NCBI RefSeq assembly: GCF_002104995.1
Contig: NW_024468262.1
Coordinates: 1-64,000 of the forward strand
Length of the DNA: 64,000 nucleotides
Reading direction: 5' to 3'
DNA from: Linderina pennispora
Taxonomy: Eukaryota > Kickxellomycota > Kickxellomycetes > Kickxellales > Kickxellaceae
Part shown: one piece after another, positions 63,540 through 64,000 of the stretch
Position numbering within the stretch: the first letter of the stretch is position 1
Layout: every line of letters starts with the position of its first letter
Program-made: the position numbers and the translations under genes
The notes under the pieces: generated by a model
Told to the model about the DNA's origin: nothing
What the model saw: the letters and a program-made list of their open reading frames with translations, nothing else
The model's database searches: none

Positions 63540-64000
63540 CTAGTCGATGTCCATAGCGGCGCCGTCATCCTGTAGCCGAGGTGCAGACGGAGGGGTCCGT
63601 GGTCTGACAGCCGGCGGCTTGTACAGAACCAGTGCTTGCGATTCGCTTCCTTTTGTCCTGTCGGTCTCCGGCTGGTCACTGTCATTACCCAGAAACGCTT
63701 TTGCCCTCACGCTCAGCGGGATCTTGATCACAGTGTACTTTGGCAAACTCGAATCATCCACTTGTTCCGCTTCTCCCCCAGCGTCAATACTCTGGCCCGC
63801 TCTTGGCCGCTTCGCTGGCGCTGCGTCCTCCATCGCGCAGTCATCATCGTCCTCGCTGTCGAGCCGCTTGGTGCCTCCGTGGTAGCGTTCCATGAGATCA
63901 AGTGTCCGCAGCCGATCACTGATCGTGTCCAGCCCAACTGCCTTTGCGTTTGCAGCGCGGCACCCTGCTGTTCGTCTGCATGCATTTTGCGTTTGAAGCT
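63540..64000 (-). CDS. Unrecognised acidic/basic nuclear-type protein, 5' partial
   Basis: C-terminal ~150 residues; the gene continues past the right edge. From the edge: FKRKMHADEQQGAALQTQRQ, then after one extra base (near 63928) LDTISDRLRTLDLMERYHG, an acidic patch DSEDDDDCAMEDAAP followed by KRPRAG (nuclear-signal-like), YTVIKIPLSVRAKAFLG, and DDGAAMDID before the stop at 63540. I do not recognise a family. Charge pattern suggests a nuclear protein; that is inference only. Confidence 0.55.
   Translation of the reverse strand, partial: LQTQNACRRTAGCRAANAKAVGLDTISDRLRTLDLMERYHGGTKRLDSEDDDDCAMEDAAPAKRPRAGQSIDAGGEAEQVDDSSLPKYTVIKIPLSVRAKAFLGNDSDQPETDRTKGSESQALVLYKPPAVRPRTPPSAPRLQDDGAAMDID

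Overview
This is nuclear DNA of a filamentous fungus. The window carries NOG1, a Cbf5/dyskerin pseudouridine synthase, glutamine-dependent NAD synthetase, a THO complex subunit 1 (Hpr1/THOC1) homologue, a Neo1-type P4-ATPase, a CSC1/RSN1 channel and a group III (Nik1/Os-1 type) hybrid histidine kinase. GC-rich coding DNA, very few introns (two clear ones, 99 and 268 nt, GT...AG), short intergenic spaces and a decayed fungal-specific FunK1 kinase fit an early-diverging, intron-poor lineage such as Kickxellomycotina. That placement is inference; I cannot search a database.

Layout. 1-2.75 kb: two CAP/SCP-domain genes, the first cut by the window edge. 3.2-4.2 kb: pyridoxal kinase. 4.2-8.3 kb: gene-poor, with a FunK1 relic and one copy of a dispersed repeat. 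8.3-19.1 kb: one apparent giant gene for a protein with a long disordered N-terminus and a multi-span C-terminus, not recognised. 19.1-21.25 kb (-): NAD synthetase, converging on the giant gene and divergent from an unrecognised gene at 21.5-23.7 kb. 23.9-25.3 kb: CBF5. 26.0-26.6 kb: GrpB-family protein. 26.9-42.06 kb (probably to 43.2 kb): the hybrid histidine kinase, with 41 tandem HAMP units of exactly 92 residues. 43.2-46.2 kb: gene-poor, with a second copy of the dispersed repeat and a possible Yju2-like fragment. 46.2-58.0 kb (-): Neo1 P4-ATPase, CSC1-like channel, ABC-C transporter. 58.2-59.85 kb: THOC1. 60.0-61.1 kb (-): NIPA-like transporter. 61.5-63.4 kb: NOG1. 63.5-64.0 kb (-): a partial gene.

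Two things dominate. First, the kinase sensor array is far longer than the roughly 5-9 HAMP units known in fungal Nik1 proteins. Its units are homogenised internally, and a 204-bp block recurs identically exactly 10 units away. Second, nearly every other conserved gene is broken by single extra bases, usually a G or C next to the same base. In the cases I worked through by hand the conserved protein continues in the next frame without losing residues, so I read these as assembly insertions, not introns or pseudogenes. The HAMP array and kinase core carry none over more than 14 kb. CDS coordinates given here therefore span the whole gene across such breaks, and one open frame will not reproduce the protein.
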